Source: Eubacterium sp. (lineage in GTDB: Bacteria; Bacillota; Clostridia; Lachnospirales; Lachnospiraceae). From it: a stretch of DNA of 64,000 nt. The number at the start of each line of letters is the position of its first letter. The first letter of the stretch is position 1. Of this stretch, positions 1-8,059 are shown one piece after another. Position numbers and translations under genes: made by a program. Under the pieces are notes generated by a model. It had not been told where the DNA came from. It searched no databases and saw nothing but the letters and a program-made list of their open reading frames with translations. The stretch covers positions 131,240 to 195,239 of the forward strand of contig JAFVGA010000001.1 of the NCBI GenBank assembly GCA_017475235.1, given 5' to 3'.

Positions 1-1
1 C

Positions 2-73
2 AGAGAAACAGCTGAGAAACTCTACGATACTCCGAGGGAGAGGGAGCTTATACTAGAAGATGGAGGAAAGTAA
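2..73 (+). CDS. 3' end of an upstream gene (partial)
   Basis: An open frame enters from the left edge and stops at TAA 71-73. The visible 23 residues are charged (ending LILEDGGK) and identify no family. The next gene's GGAGG lies inside its last codons and the next ATG follows one base after the stop, which is typical of translational coupling in a rightward operon. Confidence 0.6.
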   Translation, partial: RETAEKLYDTPRERELILEDGGK

Positions 74-74
74 A

Positions 75-956
75 ATGACAGAAAACGACTTTTTAAACCC
101 GACCTATGCTCCGAGCTATGCTTTTTCGATCTATCAGATATTAGATCCGAAGAAACGAGTAACTGTACTAGCGGAACCAAAAATAGAAAATATAGTGCAG
201 TCGGATTATTCCTTTGTGTATGCATCAAATGATCATAGAATAAAATTTCTTGATCTCGAACATGATATCACAGGAAGAAATTATCCGGTATACAATTTCT
301 TAAATGGCGTATTTAGACGTTGTAATCTAGGAGATATATCCAGATATTTTCCGTCTTTAAGTGTCGGTGATGTTATAGTATTGAATCATGCAGGGAAGTT
401 CTATGCTTTCTTAGTTCAAAACATTGGATTCGAATTCATCCCTTCATGGAAATACGACTTAGAACCGAAAATATCTAATCCGGATATAATTCAAAAGATA
501 TTAAGTGATCAATCAAGAGTCGCTAATGCGGCAAAATTGATTAGATACGGCGGAGCACCAGTACCTAGCGGATTGGATATTCGTGTCAAATATCCGTACT
601 TTATAATAGCCGAATTATCACCTACTACAGAATTTAGAGTAGCGTCTTTAGCGAACAATTTAACTACTTTTGATATTCGTATACAGTCTATTCAAAATGA
701 ATTCTGGCTGTATATTGAAGGAATAACAGGAGACGAGTATGGCATAAGATTAAAAATAAAAATTTCTGAAGACGACCAGATTTTTGATTATTCTACTTTA
801 GATATAGTATACTACTATAAAAATGATACTAAAGTAGAGGATAATTATCATGATACTAAATTCGAAAACCTGATACACGAGTTCATATATGATCTTGCGG
901 GTGATGTTCTTTTAAAAATACGCCCACTTGAAATCGGGGCTAAGAATGGTTTTTAG
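75..956 (+). CDS. Hypothetical protein, 293 aa
   Basis: I do not recognise a family. The ATG at 75 is preferred over the in-frame ATG at 60 because GGAGG lies 8 bases before it and the upstream gene stops at 73. The protein is soluble in character, with alternating hydrophobic and charged stretches and an aromatic-rich N-terminus, and has no signal peptide or membrane segment. It belongs to a rightward operon that entered from the left and ends at the terminator near 1250. By analogy with the rightward block at the other end of the window it may be a virion or late protein, but this is inference from orientation only. Confidence 0.8.
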   Translation: MTENDFLNPTYAPSYAFSIYQILDPKKRVTVLAEPKIENIVQSDYSFVYASNDHRIKFLDLEHDITGRNYPVYNFLNGVFRRCNLGDISRYFPSLSVGDVIVLNHAGKFYAFLVQNIGFEFIPSWKYDLEPKISNPDIIQKILSDQSRVANAAKLIRYGGAPVPSGLDIRVKYPYFIIAELSPTTEFRVASLANNLTTFDIRIQSIQNEFWLYIEGITGDEYGIRLKIKISEDDQIFDYSTLDIVYYYKNDTKVEDNYHDTKFENLIHEFIYDLAGDVLLKIRPLEIGAKNGF

Positions 957-974
957 TGGAGAAAGGGATTGATA

Positions 975-1208
975 ATGCAGACGGTGATAATTGAAATCTT
1001 CGACCAAGATCACCCAGACCCAGACAGCTTGCCTGTTATAGATCCACAGGGTCTGGCTGAAAATTTGGCCGAAGAATTTAACGAACAAGTTCATATCCGG
1101 GTGGAAGTTCAGGAGACAGGTGCATCGTATGACTTCTATCCGGATTTTGAAACGTATAGATTTTTAGAAGAAAAATACGATCCTAGTAAGCGAAAAAATA
1201 ATAACTAA
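975..1208 (+). CDS. Small acidic hypothetical protein, 77 aa
   Basis: Last gene of the rightward operon. The ATG at 975 follows an AAAGGGA ribosome site; a TTG at 969 is also in frame but too close to it. The protein is strongly acidic in the middle and ends in a basic, Asn-rich tail. No motif is recognised. A terminator follows within 40 bases. Confidence 0.75.
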   Translation: MQTVIIEIFDQDHPDPDSLPVIDPQGLAENLAEEFNEQVHIRVEVQETGASYDFYPDFETYRFLEEKYDPSKRKNNN

Positions 1209-1244
1209 TCTATTATCTGAAAAAGTCAGTTAAAAGCAAACCTT

Positions 1245-1277
1245 ATCCGGTGGTATATTACCACCGGATATTTTTTT
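1245..1277 (+). terminator. Rho-independent terminator between convergent genes
   Basis: A perfect 11-bp stem (ATCCGGTGGTA at 1245-1255 with its complement at 1259-1269, 3-base loop) is followed by a run of T. It separates the rightward operon from the leftward gene cluster ending at 1276. Confidence 0.9.
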
Positions 1278-1734
1278 ATTTCGAAATAGGATCTTCATGT
1301 ATATTCATAATTGGATTGCACGTTTCTGTGATGTAATAATACATATATTCATAAAGAAAACCGGTTATGGCTTTAAAATCGTATAGAGTATGATACTTCG
1401 ATGAAATATAAGTCCCACATACTTCAATAACTTTTTTAACACAGGAAGCATTTAATTCAGACCAGCCATAGAATATAGCAATGCTATTGGTTACTTGGAA
1501 TTTTTCTAGCGCCTCTTTAAGATGATTAAAATCCATCATCTGCGAGCAAGACATGATTTTATCTTTTTCTATAGGTGGAATAAGTACTTTATGAAAATAG
1601 TACTTGAATGGTGTATCCAAATTTTTTATATCCATGGAATGATTGATAGTAACTAATCTTGCGCTACCATAAAAATTCCATACTTCTTTAGTTTCTTCAA
1701 TTTGTTTCGGTACTTTCTTTACTTTCACTTTCAT
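1276..1734 (-). CDS. Hypothetical protein, 152 aa
   Basis: Last gene of a leftward run of small genes. The ATG at 1734 is chosen because AGGTG lies 7 bases upstream; a GTG at 1743 is in frame but overlaps that site. The start lies inside the end of the upstream gene, suggesting coupled translation. It has a very basic N-terminus (MKVKVKKVPKQ) and an aromatic C-terminal region rich in Tyr. No family recognised. Confidence 0.75.
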   Translation of the reverse strand: MKVKVKKVPKQIEETKEVWNFYGSARLVTINHSMDIKNLDTPFKYYFHKVLIPPIEKDKIMSCSQMMDFNHLKEALEKFQVTNSIAIFYGWSELNASCVKKVIEVCGTYISSKYHTLYDFKAITGFLYEYMYYYITETCNPIMNIHEDPISK

Positions 1735-2137
1735 TATTATCACCTACGTGTTTAAAATAGAAGTCATAGATGTCATCAGCAGGTGCAAATCTATTATAGA
1801 CGATATCCTGTTGACCTTCAAACCAGTCTGTTTCCCAACAGAGATGATCATCATAATCGAATTCACACAGTTCATGAAAGACTTCGTACTTGCTATCCCC
1901 TCTATATCTAGCGAATATTTCAAATACATAGTCTACGTGCTTACAACTATTTTTCTTTTCATATTCTTTAAGCATTTCAATTGCTTTATCAGAATAATGA
2001 TAACACCATTGGTCTTTATTAACTTCACTAGGACCATATTTATTTTTCCCAACTATCGCATCAGCGATTACCTGAGCGAATTCCTTGGCTGGTTTTCCAG
2101 AAAATTCAGTTATAGGTATACTAACTTTATCGTTCAT
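1697..2137 (-). CDS. Hypothetical acidic protein, 146 aa
   Basis: ATG at 2137 with AAAGGA upstream. The protein is acidic, rich in Trp, Tyr and Asp in its second half, and ends with a Ser/Glu/Thr tail. Its start overlaps the preceding gene by four bases (the ATGA arrangement), so the two are probably translationally coupled. No motif or family recognised; a role in host takeover is possible only by analogy with other small-gene clusters of large phages. Confidence 0.75.
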   Translation of the reverse strand: MNDKVSIPITEFSGKPAKEFAQVIADAIVGKNKYGPSEVNKDQWCYHYSDKAIEMLKEYEKKNSCKHVDYVFEIFARYRGDSKYEVFHELCEFDYDDHLCWETDWFEGQQDIVYNRFAPADDIYDFYFKHVGDNNESESKESTETN

Positions 2138-2538
2138 CTTTTTATCCTTTCATTGAATAGCTCCATGTGTATAGATTGTTCATAATCCGCATAATTAGAA
2201 AGAAGATATTCGCACATGATCCGTATATTTTTTACATCTATGACATCGTATACATCGTCTGGTATTGACTTAGTAAATACTATGAGTATAGCCATACCCT
2301 TAAATGATCCGCATCCGGATTCACTGAACGTCCTCTCTACATCTTCTATAATATCATGCATTTTATCTTTATACTCAAAGAATTTTGCATACGTCCCAGG
2401 AAGTATCTTAACCTCAAAGCAATTTTGGTATAACACATCAGCATTATAGTCAAGAAAATTATCCATAGATCTAAACGTATCGTAGCCTTTTTCTAAGACT
2501 TCATCTTTAATCGTCAGAACTTTTATGAACTTTGGCAT
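2134..2538 (-). CDS. Hypothetical protein, 134 aa
   Basis: The ATG at 2538 has GGAGG 7 bases upstream; the adjacent in-frame GTG at 2541 is less well spaced. It is a mixed alpha/beta-type sequence with alternating hydrophobic segments, no signal peptide and no membrane segment. It overlaps the next gene by four bases. Family unknown. Confidence 0.75.
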   Translation of the reverse strand: MPKFIKVLTIKDEVLEKGYDTFRSMDNFLDYNADVLYQNCFEVKILPGTYAKFFEYKDKMHDIIEDVERTFSESGCGSFKGMAILIVFTKSIPDDVYDVIDVKNIRIMCEYLLSNYADYEQSIHMELFNERIKR

Positions 2539-2558
2539 CACAAATCCTCCAAACTATA

Positions 2559-2903
2559 TTATTGTCTAATTCCCCGTGTTGATGGCGGGGCTAAATGCTT
2601 TCCGCAGCTAGGACATATACTAAATGCATCTACAGTCAAGCAATTACAATGCGGGCATTTAAACACAAAATCACCAGATAAAGTTTCAGTTTTAGCCCAC
2701 TCGAGTATATCAGCTTTATCATTAGCTATAGTTTTACTATAACATTCAGGGCATACTGCTTCATATGCGGTGCTTCCATCATAATCAACCTGTCTAGTAG
2801 TATACTCTTGTCTTTCAGCTACAAATACACAACCACAAGCATCGCATGTAAAATTTTTAGGTTTCCTTAATCTATCAGGATCACCATGCTTTAATATCAT
2901 CAT
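2559..2903 (-). CDS. Double zinc-ribbon protein, 114 aa
   Basis: Two CxxC pairs are visible in each half: CDAC near residue 20 with CPEC near residue 52, and CPHC near residue 84 with CPSC near residue 96. These are two treble-clef or zinc-ribbon modules. Such small proteins bind nucleic acid or act as adaptors, but the partner cannot be inferred. It starts ATGATG at 2903/2900 after an AGAGGAAG site. It is one of several small zinc-ribbon proteins in the window (also 23627-23884 and 24176-24568). Confidence 0.8.
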   Translation of the reverse strand: MMILKHGDPDRLRKPKNFTCDACGCVFVAERQEYTTRQVDYDGSTAYEAVCPECYSKTIANDKADILEWAKTETLSGDFVFKCPHCNCLTVDAFSICPSCGKHLAPPSTRGIRQ

Positions 2904-2918
2904 TTTTCTTTCTTCCTC

Positions 2919-3416
2919 TTATCTATTTTTTATCGTCAGCTTTTGAATTTGTACCGCATCATTACCACCGAAAGCCATTTGGACTGCTCGTTTGATTTTA
3001 ATTTTCGTTTCAAGCTGATCGGTTACTTTAAATATAATTCTTCCTCCAATACTACCAAGTATGAATCCAGAGGTAGAATTTATAGCGTTCCTTAATTGCT
3101 TATCTTCTACAAATTTATCAGTAATCATTATTACTATAGCTAAAGCACCTAAAACTGCTATTATACCAATGATAAATATAAGAGCTTTATGCCAGATCAG
3201 TTTTGTCTTCTGTAAACGATAATAACCAGGATAGCTTTCTTCTATAGCTTTTACTATATAAGGATTTACTTCATCGTTAGTTGTACCACAAGTAGTATAC
3301 CAGTCTTCTCCAAGAAAGTAAGTACTTAATTCGTCTACAGCTTTCTGTGCACTTAAACATCCATGCTCATCACATATTTCTTTTAAACGTTCTTCAACAA
3401 TTTCTGATTGTTTCAT
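2919..3416 (-). CDS. Small membrane protein, 165 aa
   Basis: A strongly hydrophobic segment (about residues 77-97, IIGIIAVLGALAIVIMI core) and a second, weaker glycine-rich one (about 116-130) suggest one or two membrane passes with a soluble N-terminal domain of about 70 residues. The start ATG at 3416 overlaps the stop of the upstream gene (ATGA) and has a GGTGG site upstream. No homologous family recognised; a role in envelope modification or superinfection exclusion would be speculation. Confidence 0.75.
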   Translation of the reverse strand: MKQSEIVEERLKEICDEHGCLSAQKAVDELSTYFLGEDWYTTCGTTNDEVNPYIVKAIEESYPGYYRLQKTKLIWHKALIFIIGIIAVLGALAIVIMITDKFVEDKQLRNAINSTSGFILGSIGGRIIFKVTDQLETKIKIKRAVQMAFGGNDAVQIQKLTIKNR

Positions 3417-3955
3417 AATGTAATCCACCCCGTAAAGAATTCTAATGGAATAAAGAACACATCCTGTGCGGTGTCTATCTTCTTTAATTTATCCGCATAT
3501 CGACGGAATAGAGTTATTGCTTTTGAATCTCTATTCTCTACTACGTCTTTAGTTATTGCTCCAATACAACAATCAGAACAATCACAATCATTCCAGAAGT
3601 ATACATACATATCTTCGGTTTTTCCTAATATAAGTATATCATCATATTCGGATGAATCCTGTACATTAGTATGGACTTCTCTAGTTTTTATCTTATTCTT
3701 TATACGCTCTATAGATTCAGCAAATTCTTTTTCATTCATATATCTACGAATCATAAAAGCGTCAAGAATATCTACATAGTTTATAAAACCATTAAGATAT
3801 GTACTAGATACATAATCGTAAGAAATTCCAGGCTGTATTCCAGATAAGAACTGTTCATGAGATGGATACTCTATGGTTTCCATAAAGTCTAAAAGATCAT
3901 AATCTTCTTCTCGTTTAGGTAAACCCAGTTTCTCCAAGAACTCTTTTTCATTCAT
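3413..3955 (-). CDS. Hypothetical protein with CDCSDCC cluster, 180 aa
   Basis: The start MNEKEFLEKLG at 3955 is chosen over upstream in-frame ATGs because GAGGAG lies 10 bases before it; it overlaps the end of the upstream gene by 8 bases. A compact cysteine cluster (CDCSDCC, about residue 123) could bind a metal or an Fe-S centre, but no second half of a ligand set is obvious. The sequence is otherwise acidic and soluble. No family recognised. Confidence 0.7.
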   Translation of the reverse strand: MNEKEFLEKLGLPKREEDYDLLDFMETIEYPSHEQFLSGIQPGISYDYVSSTYLNGFINYVDILDAFMIRRYMNEKEFAESIERIKNKIKTREVHTNVQDSSEYDDILILGKTEDMYVYFWNDCDCSDCCIGAITKDVVENRDSKAITLFRRYADKLKKIDTAQDVFFIPLEFFTGWITL

Positions 3956-4415
3956 CAGGTTTAATCTCCTCTCCATAAAACTCTTTAAGCATATAATCAA
4001 TATCACTTAAACAAGTTTTATACTTAAATTCTTTTAACTTCTCAAACTTTTCATGGTAGTGTTTAGGATGGCATACATCGGTGTTTACGAAAGCGTATAA
4101 AGTAAATCCTTTTGCTGAAGGGATTATCTTTATCATATATTCACCACAAGTATTCACAAAAACACTAGCTCTATACATCTCAAACTTTTCTTCAAGTTTC
4201 TCTTGAGATAAATTGAGTTTACGCTTGAATATTACATCAATCTCAAAGAATGGACACAGCGTAGTGCTGTTGTCCACATTCTTGAGTTTACAAGTTTTCT
4301 TCTTTTGATTATACGAATTATGATGACATACGCCTATTGTATAGCTCATTCCACCCATCTCGATTCTTTCATTATTCGTCGGTTGATTCTTCTGTATTTC
4401 CTTCTTCTGACTCAT
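3948..4415 (-). CDS. Hypothetical Cys/His-containing protein, 155 aa
   Basis: The frame is open to 4442. The ATG at 4415 has GAGGGAG 9 bases upstream but lies inside the end of thyX; ATGs at 4358 and 4349, just after the thyX stop, are plausible alternatives giving about 136 or 133 residues. Cys and His residues (GVCHHN, TCKLKN, TLCPFF) suggest a possible small zinc-binding fold. The second half is lysine-rich and helical in character. Function unknown. Confidence 0.65.
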   Translation of the reverse strand: MSQKKEIQKNQPTNNERIEMGGMSYTIGVCHHNSYNQKKKTCKLKNVDNSTTLCPFFEIDVIFKRKLNLSQEKLEEKFEMYRASVFVNTCGEYMIKIIPSAKGFTLYAFVNTDVCHPKHYHEKFEKLKEFKYKTCLSDIDYMLKEFYGEEIKPDE

Positions 4416-5712
4416 ATGCTTCTTCTCCCTCAATAGTCTCATCTATATCATCAGTATCATAGTCATTGAACAATGCCGGTTCAAGATACCATGTGTTTAT
4501 ATTATCGATAAGATAATCCATATCAACCCCATATGCTGAAAAGATTACATCGAATACGTCTTTAACGCTATCATATAATGCATCAGCATACTTTCTTATT
4601 TCTAACTGAGCAGCTTTATCTCTTCTGAGTTTAAAGAAGCTCATTAAGTTTTCCCAAGTAAATGTAATATAGATTTTGCCACATGTAGAATTAGTAGGTA
4701 GGAATCCTCTTGCATCTTCTTTAGCTACACCCTGTTTTAAAAGCTGAGGATATACTTTAGAAAGAATTGAGTTAAGCCCTCTTAAGTCTGTAGTGATATT
4801 ATGATTATTAATATTTACAGTATATTTCTTAAACTTATACTGCTCTTTATCAGGAGTATACATAGGATTCTTAGATACATCCACATATCTCTGAGATTCC
4901 TGAGTGATAGCATTTCTATGTCTTACAAGCTGATGTGTAGCCGCTCTTGACATCCCCTTAAAGCATACTGTGATAGTACCGAGTTTAAGTAGATCGAATG
5001 GTCCGGCATTAGAAATCTCTGGAAGTAAATCATCCTGCATTGCATTTGGATAAACTTTCTCATAGTCTATAGTAGCCTTAGATACATCATCGAAGTTCAC
5101 TATTTCGATAAGTTCAGGCTCATCTGGCTCACGGACTACTAGTATCGGATCAGTATATTCTTCATAATCATTTGTAGTATCATCGGTAAATTCTAATCCC
5201 ACATTACATTTTCCTACATACTCTGGGAAATCGAATTCAGATAAACCAAATGAAGAAGAAGTAATGTCCTTTACAAGACATCTTGGAATACAATTCTCTA
5301 AGCTAGTTAAGATATCTTGAACTGTACGATTATCTCTGTCTGTATGAGTAATGAAGTATTTAAAAGCTCGTACACTACCAGCTAAAAATAAACCGTTCTG
5401 ATCTTTAACCACGTTGATGTATCTTAATCCAGGAATGAGTTCTGGTAAGTCTTCATATCTACTCTTTGGTACAGTGAGTACAATATTAGAATGCTCTAAG
5501 ATAGAGTCATGTTTATCGCTCACTCTCTTCTCTATATATGAGCATTTCTTATCATACTCGTCTGTCGGTTCTGAATTAGTGCAGCATCTACAGCATTTCT
5601 CTATTATAGAAACAGCATCATTGTAGTATATAACTTCGATTGGATTGTATGAAGCATTAACGTTAGTCTCCTCATACTTATACCTTTTTGCAAATAAACT
5701 TTTTAAACCCAT
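4372..5712 (-). CDS. thyX: Flavin-dependent thymidylate synthase ThyX, enlarged (446 aa)
   Basis: Converts dUMP to dTMP using methylene-tetrahydrofolate and FAD. The signature RHR-x6-ES (RHRNAITQES, about residue 262) is followed by QRYVD. The conserved upstream element HDSILEH lies near residue 68, where ThyX proteins usually have HxS-x-EH. Most ThyX proteins are about 210-270 residues; this one is much longer because of roughly 120 acidic residues between these motifs and an acidic C-terminal tail rich in Glu. The start at 5712 has AGGAGG upstream. It feeds the same nucleotide pool as NrdD/NrdG further right. Family assignment is firm; the role of the extra region is unknown. Confidence 0.9.
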   Translation of the reverse strand: MGLKSLFAKRYKYEETNVNASYNPIEVIYYNDAVSIIEKCCRCCTNSEPTDEYDKKCSYIEKRVSDKHDSILEHSNIVLTVPKSRYEDLPELIPGLRYINVVKDQNGLFLAGSVRAFKYFITHTDRDNRTVQDILTSLENCIPRCLVKDITSSSFGLSEFDFPEYVGKCNVGLEFTDDTTNDYEEYTDPILVVREPDEPELIEIVNFDDVSKATIDYEKVYPNAMQDDLLPEISNAGPFDLLKLGTITVCFKGMSRAATHQLVRHRNAITQESQRYVDVSKNPMYTPDKEQYKFKKYTVNINNHNITTDLRGLNSILSKVYPQLLKQGVAKEDARGFLPTNSTCGKIYITFTWENLMSFFKLRRDKAAQLEIRKYADALYDSVKDVFDVIFSAYGVDMDYLIDNINTWYLEPALFNDYDTDDIDETIEGEEAYESEEGNTEESTDE

Positions 5713-5713
5713 T

Positions 5714-5920
5714 TTATAAGTTCCTCCTGTTGACTATATATTTTCTGAATGGATCTTCATCGTCCATTTTCTTTAAATCATTCAATTGCTTTTGGTATAT
5801 TTGTGCCATATACAATTGAAGACCTAACTTAGATTCAAAGATTTCTATTTGTGCTCGTATGTATTCTATATCACTGGATATTATGGGTAGATCAATATAC
5901 TTGGTAAATTCATTGGTCAT
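5714..5920 (-). CDS. Small hypothetical protein, 68 aa
   Basis: The start at 5920 (MTNEFTKYIDLP) is chosen because AAAGGA lies upstream and the previous gene stops at 5922. It is helical and charged, with a likely short coiled coil in the middle (residues about 18-45). It lies directly ahead of thyX with a 1-base gap, so the two are likely co-translated. No family recognised. Confidence 0.7.
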   Translation of the reverse strand: MTNEFTKYIDLPIISSDIEYIRAQIEIFESKLGLQLYMAQIYQKQLNDLKKMDDEDPFRKYIVNRRNL

Positions 5921-5921
5921 A

Positions 5922-6203
5922 CTAATTATCCTTTCTGTCGAGATATATACAAAAAACATAGTACGGATATGCATCAAAACAGAATACTTTGACCGGACAT
6001 GGCATTAAAGTTTCCCATAACCGTTTATAGTATTCTATTCTTTGTTGAATATAAAAAGGAGAGTACTTGTCTATAGAGTACTCTATTTCTGGTATTACAT
6101 TCTTCCTTATATTGTCTTTGAAGTTAAAATCTAAAATTTGAAGGGCAACTCTTCGCCCTTCTAATATATGATACTGCTCTATTGAATATTCTAGGTCTTT
6201 CAT
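5922..6203 (-). CDS. Small hypothetical protein, 93 aa
   Basis: ATG at 6203 with AAAGGG upstream; an in-frame GTG at 6212 overlaps that site. It is helical, with many Tyr and Glu residues and an aromatic C-terminal segment (YPYYVFCIYL). First gene after the terminator at 6251-6291, so its transcript either reads through that terminator or begins nearby; no convincing promoter is seen. Function unknown. Confidence 0.7.
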   Translation of the reverse strand: MKDLEYSIEQYHILEGRRVALQILDFNFKDNIRKNVIPEIEYSIDKYSPFYIQQRIEYYKRLWETLMPCPVKVFCFDAYPYYVFCIYLDRKDN

Positions 6204-6250
6204 TAACCCCACCCTTTCGCTATATTTATATGGTAGTTATTGGTCTTGTA

Positions 6251-6291
6251 AACAAGAAAAAATGATGGCCGGCTAAACACCTGCCATCATT
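6251..6291 (-). terminator. Rho-independent terminator after the 106-aa gene
   Basis: The stem AATGATGGC / GCCATCATT (6261-6269 with 6283-6291) is followed, on the minus strand, by six T (complement of the A run at 6257-6262). It ends the P1-driven transcript of the gene at 6321-6641. Confidence 0.85.
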
Positions 6292-6320
6292 TTATTTTTC
6301 TCTTGTTCTACTCTAAGTTT

Positions 6321-6641
6321 TTACTGAGTAATATGGAAACTCTTCTCTGCTCCCGATTTTGATTTTGGGTTTGAGACTTCCACGCGGCTCTTATTTGTCT
6401 TTTCATGTAGGAGATCTACGAATTCTTTGAATGTCTTCTTCTTAAGACTTATACGAATAGTAGTTCCAGAAGTAAGTACTACTTCGATATCCTTGGCAGC
6501 CATAGCGTCTTCGAACGCTATATTGCCGTCGTTATTACGTGTACAACAAGGATATGCATATGCTATAGCATCTGTGCTTATAACAAAAGGTCTTTCGCTA
6601 ACGTAGCCATTAACGCTAGCGGTTTCTACGTTTATAAACAT
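6321..6641 (-). CDS. Small P1-driven protein, 106 aa
   Basis: ATG at 6641 with AAAGGAG 7 bases upstream. It is a single-gene transcription unit: a P1 promoter, a pseudoknot leader of about 100 nt with an added hairpin, this gene, then a terminator. The other P1 units encode similarly small proteins (103, 101 and 61 aa), so it is probably an early, strongly expressed host-takeover or accessory protein. That is inference from layout. The sequence has beta-rich character (IEVVLTSGTTIRISLKKK) and a basic C-terminus; no family recognised. Confidence 0.8.
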   Translation of the reverse strand: MFINVETASVNGYVSERPFVISTDAIAYAYPCCTRNNDGNIAFEDAMAAKDIEVVLTSGTTIRISLKKKTFKEFVDLLHEKTNKSRVEVSNPKSKSGAEKSFHITQ

Positions 6642-6708
6642 AAACGTACTCCTTTCTAAACTTGTGCTTATGCTTCCCACATGGAAGCATCATAAGCTTT
6701 TGTTAAAT

Positions 6709-6755
6709 GAGCATCCTTTTGGATAATATAGATTTGCTCGCTACTATATCTATAT
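6709..6755 (-). ncRNA. 5' leader pseudoknot, copy C
   Basis: Minus strand. Stem 1: ATATAGAT (6755-6748) with ATCTATAT (6733-6726). Hairpin 2: ATCC-AAAA-GGAT. The loop-1 bases GAGCA (6739-6735) pair with TGCTC (6713-6709). The fold matches leaders A (15981-16028) and B (37136-37181), but the pairing bases differ in each and change together. It begins about where a transcript from the adjacent P1 promoter should start. Confidence 0.7.
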
Positions 6756-6764
6756 CACAATAAA

Positions 6765-6796
6765 AAATATACAATAAAAAATATGTCGTTTAACAA
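6765..6796 (-). promoter_or_regulatory. P1-family promoter, copy C
   Basis: TTGTTA at 6796-6791, exactly 20 bp, then ATATTT starting at 6770. Spacing and boxes match the P1 sites at 15940, 17841 and 37092. The -35-like box overlaps the T-run of the terminator of the upstream gene. Confidence 0.7.
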
Positions 6797-6822
6797 AAAA
6801 TGAGGGAGTCCGTAGACTCCCC
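6794..6822 (-). terminator. Rho-independent terminator
   Basis: Stem GGGAGTC (6804-6810) with GACTCCC (6815-6821), followed on the minus strand by a run of six T. It closes the cluster that ends with the gene at 6828-7424. Confidence 0.85.
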
Positions 6823-6827
6823 CGAAA

Positions 6828-7424
6828 TCATTCTTCCCACTGGTCAAACATGTCTTCGAAATTAAGAAACTTTTCTTCTGATATTTTCTGGCCTCCCTGC
6901 CACTTCATTCGGTAGTTCTCCCAGCCTTCTATCTCAGCAGTGCATTCTATCAGCACATCTGGATACTGTCTGGAGAGCTCTTCGAACACTGGTTCAGGAG
7001 GAGCCCATGCTGTATCAAATGATGCATATAATTCATTAGACATCATATCGACACAAGCATCTCTGGTATCCCACTTGGTCCCCCAATGCTCGGTCCGCCA
7101 GTTGTACCAGTAATCTTCGCAATCCATCATATCCTGCTGATTACTCATCAACTGAGTATTTATATTATGTCGATCGCAATATGATTTCACGTCATCAGTA
7201 TTTATACTGTCGTCATCGTTCATTAACTGAACTCTGACTATTGGCGGCTGTGGGATTACACCTTCTAATGAGAATTCATTAGTACGAATTCTTGCTGTCC
7301 GACATATATTATTAGGATAAGAACGTACAACCGACATAGTTGAAACTCTGACCTGTTTAGCAATCTTCTTAAGAGTTTCTTCCGGACCGGTTATTCTCAC
7401 CTCATTGAACGACCAATTAGGCAT
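6828..7424 (-). CDS. YubB/DUF1281 (Api92-like) protein, second copy, with DMF tail
   Basis: Start MPNWSFNEVRITG at 7424, GGAGG 8 bases upstream, overlapping the previous gene by 8 bases. The N-terminal MPNW-x-N-x-(V/L)-x-(I)-x-G and the central NW/HWGTKWD element, followed by a beta-rich aromatic half (SFDTAWAPPEPVFEELSRQYP), match the YubB ferredoxin-like/DUF1281 family found in phages and plasmids; its function is poorly known. It is a diverged tandem paralogue of 7417-8058. Only this copy ends in LNFEDMFDQWEE, a tail like the clamp-binding C-terminus of T4-type DNA polymerases. Confidence 0.8.
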   Translation of the reverse strand: MPNWSFNEVRITGPEETLKKIAKQVRVSTMSVVRSYPNNICRTARIRTNEFSLEGVIPQPPIVRVQLMNDDDSINTDDVKSYCDRHNINTQLMSNQQDMMDCEDYWYNWRTEHWGTKWDTRDACVDMMSNELYASFDTAWAPPEPVFEELSRQYPDVLIECTAEIEGWENYRMKWQGGQKISEEKFLNFEDMFDQWEE

Positions 7425-8058
7425 CTTCTTCACCTCCTTTCGGCCACCAAGCGCATTCGGTAATACCATACACTTCTGGGTCATACTCGTGTCGATATGT
7501 CTCTTTACCATTACACCATTTTATTACGACGCTACGACATCCCTCTATATCAGCATGACATCTAATATCTACATTTGGATATAAACGAGATATTTCTTTC
7601 AATACTTTATCAGGAGGACACCAGGCTGTTTCGAATTCTACAACAAGTTCATCCGGACAAGTCAGACTTACTTTGGCTTCTGATGTATCCCACTTGGTTC
7701 CCCAATTATCAACACACCATCTATACCAATAGCAAGGATTCTCCGTATAATAATGACTGAGGTCTCCGCCTTTTTCAGCACACAAAAATCGAGCTTTCTG
7801 TTCTATTAAGCCATGGCGTTCACAATATGCTATAGCCGGGCCAACTTGATCCTTCGGATCCTGATACTGAACTTTAACGATTGGTGGTGCTGGAATAAAT
7901 CCTTCTAACGAAAATTCGTTAGTATAGATCGTTGTAGTTCTATCTTTATAGTAAAAAGGAGGTTCAACCATAAAAGTAACCCTGCCTCTTTTTCTGATAG
8001 CATCTAAATCCCAATAACTACCATTTATACGGAGATGGTTGTAACAGATATTCGGCAT
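7417..8058 (-). CDS. YubB/DUF1281 (Api92-like) protein, first copy, 213 aa
   Basis: The start MPNICYNHLRI at 8058 is aligned with the paralogue's MPNW start and has GGGTGG 8 bases upstream. It shares with the downstream copy the TNEFSLEGFIPAPPIV block, the NWGTKWDT element and the FETAWCPPDKVLKEISRLYP block. It carries more cysteines than its sister and lacks the DMF tail, so the two copies have diverged in use. Its stop overlaps the next start. The biochemical role of this family is not established. Confidence 0.8.
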   Translation of the reverse strand: MPNICYNHLRINGSYWDLDAIRKRGRVTFMVEPPFYYKDRTTTIYTNEFSLEGFIPAPPIVKVQYQDPKDQVGPAIAYCERHGLIEQKARFLCAEKGGDLSHYYTENPCYWYRWCVDNWGTKWDTSEAKVSLTCPDELVVEFETAWCPPDKVLKEISRLYPNVDIRCHADIEGCRSVVIKWCNGKETYRHEYDPEVYGITECAWWPKGGEEDA

Positions 8059-8059
8059 C

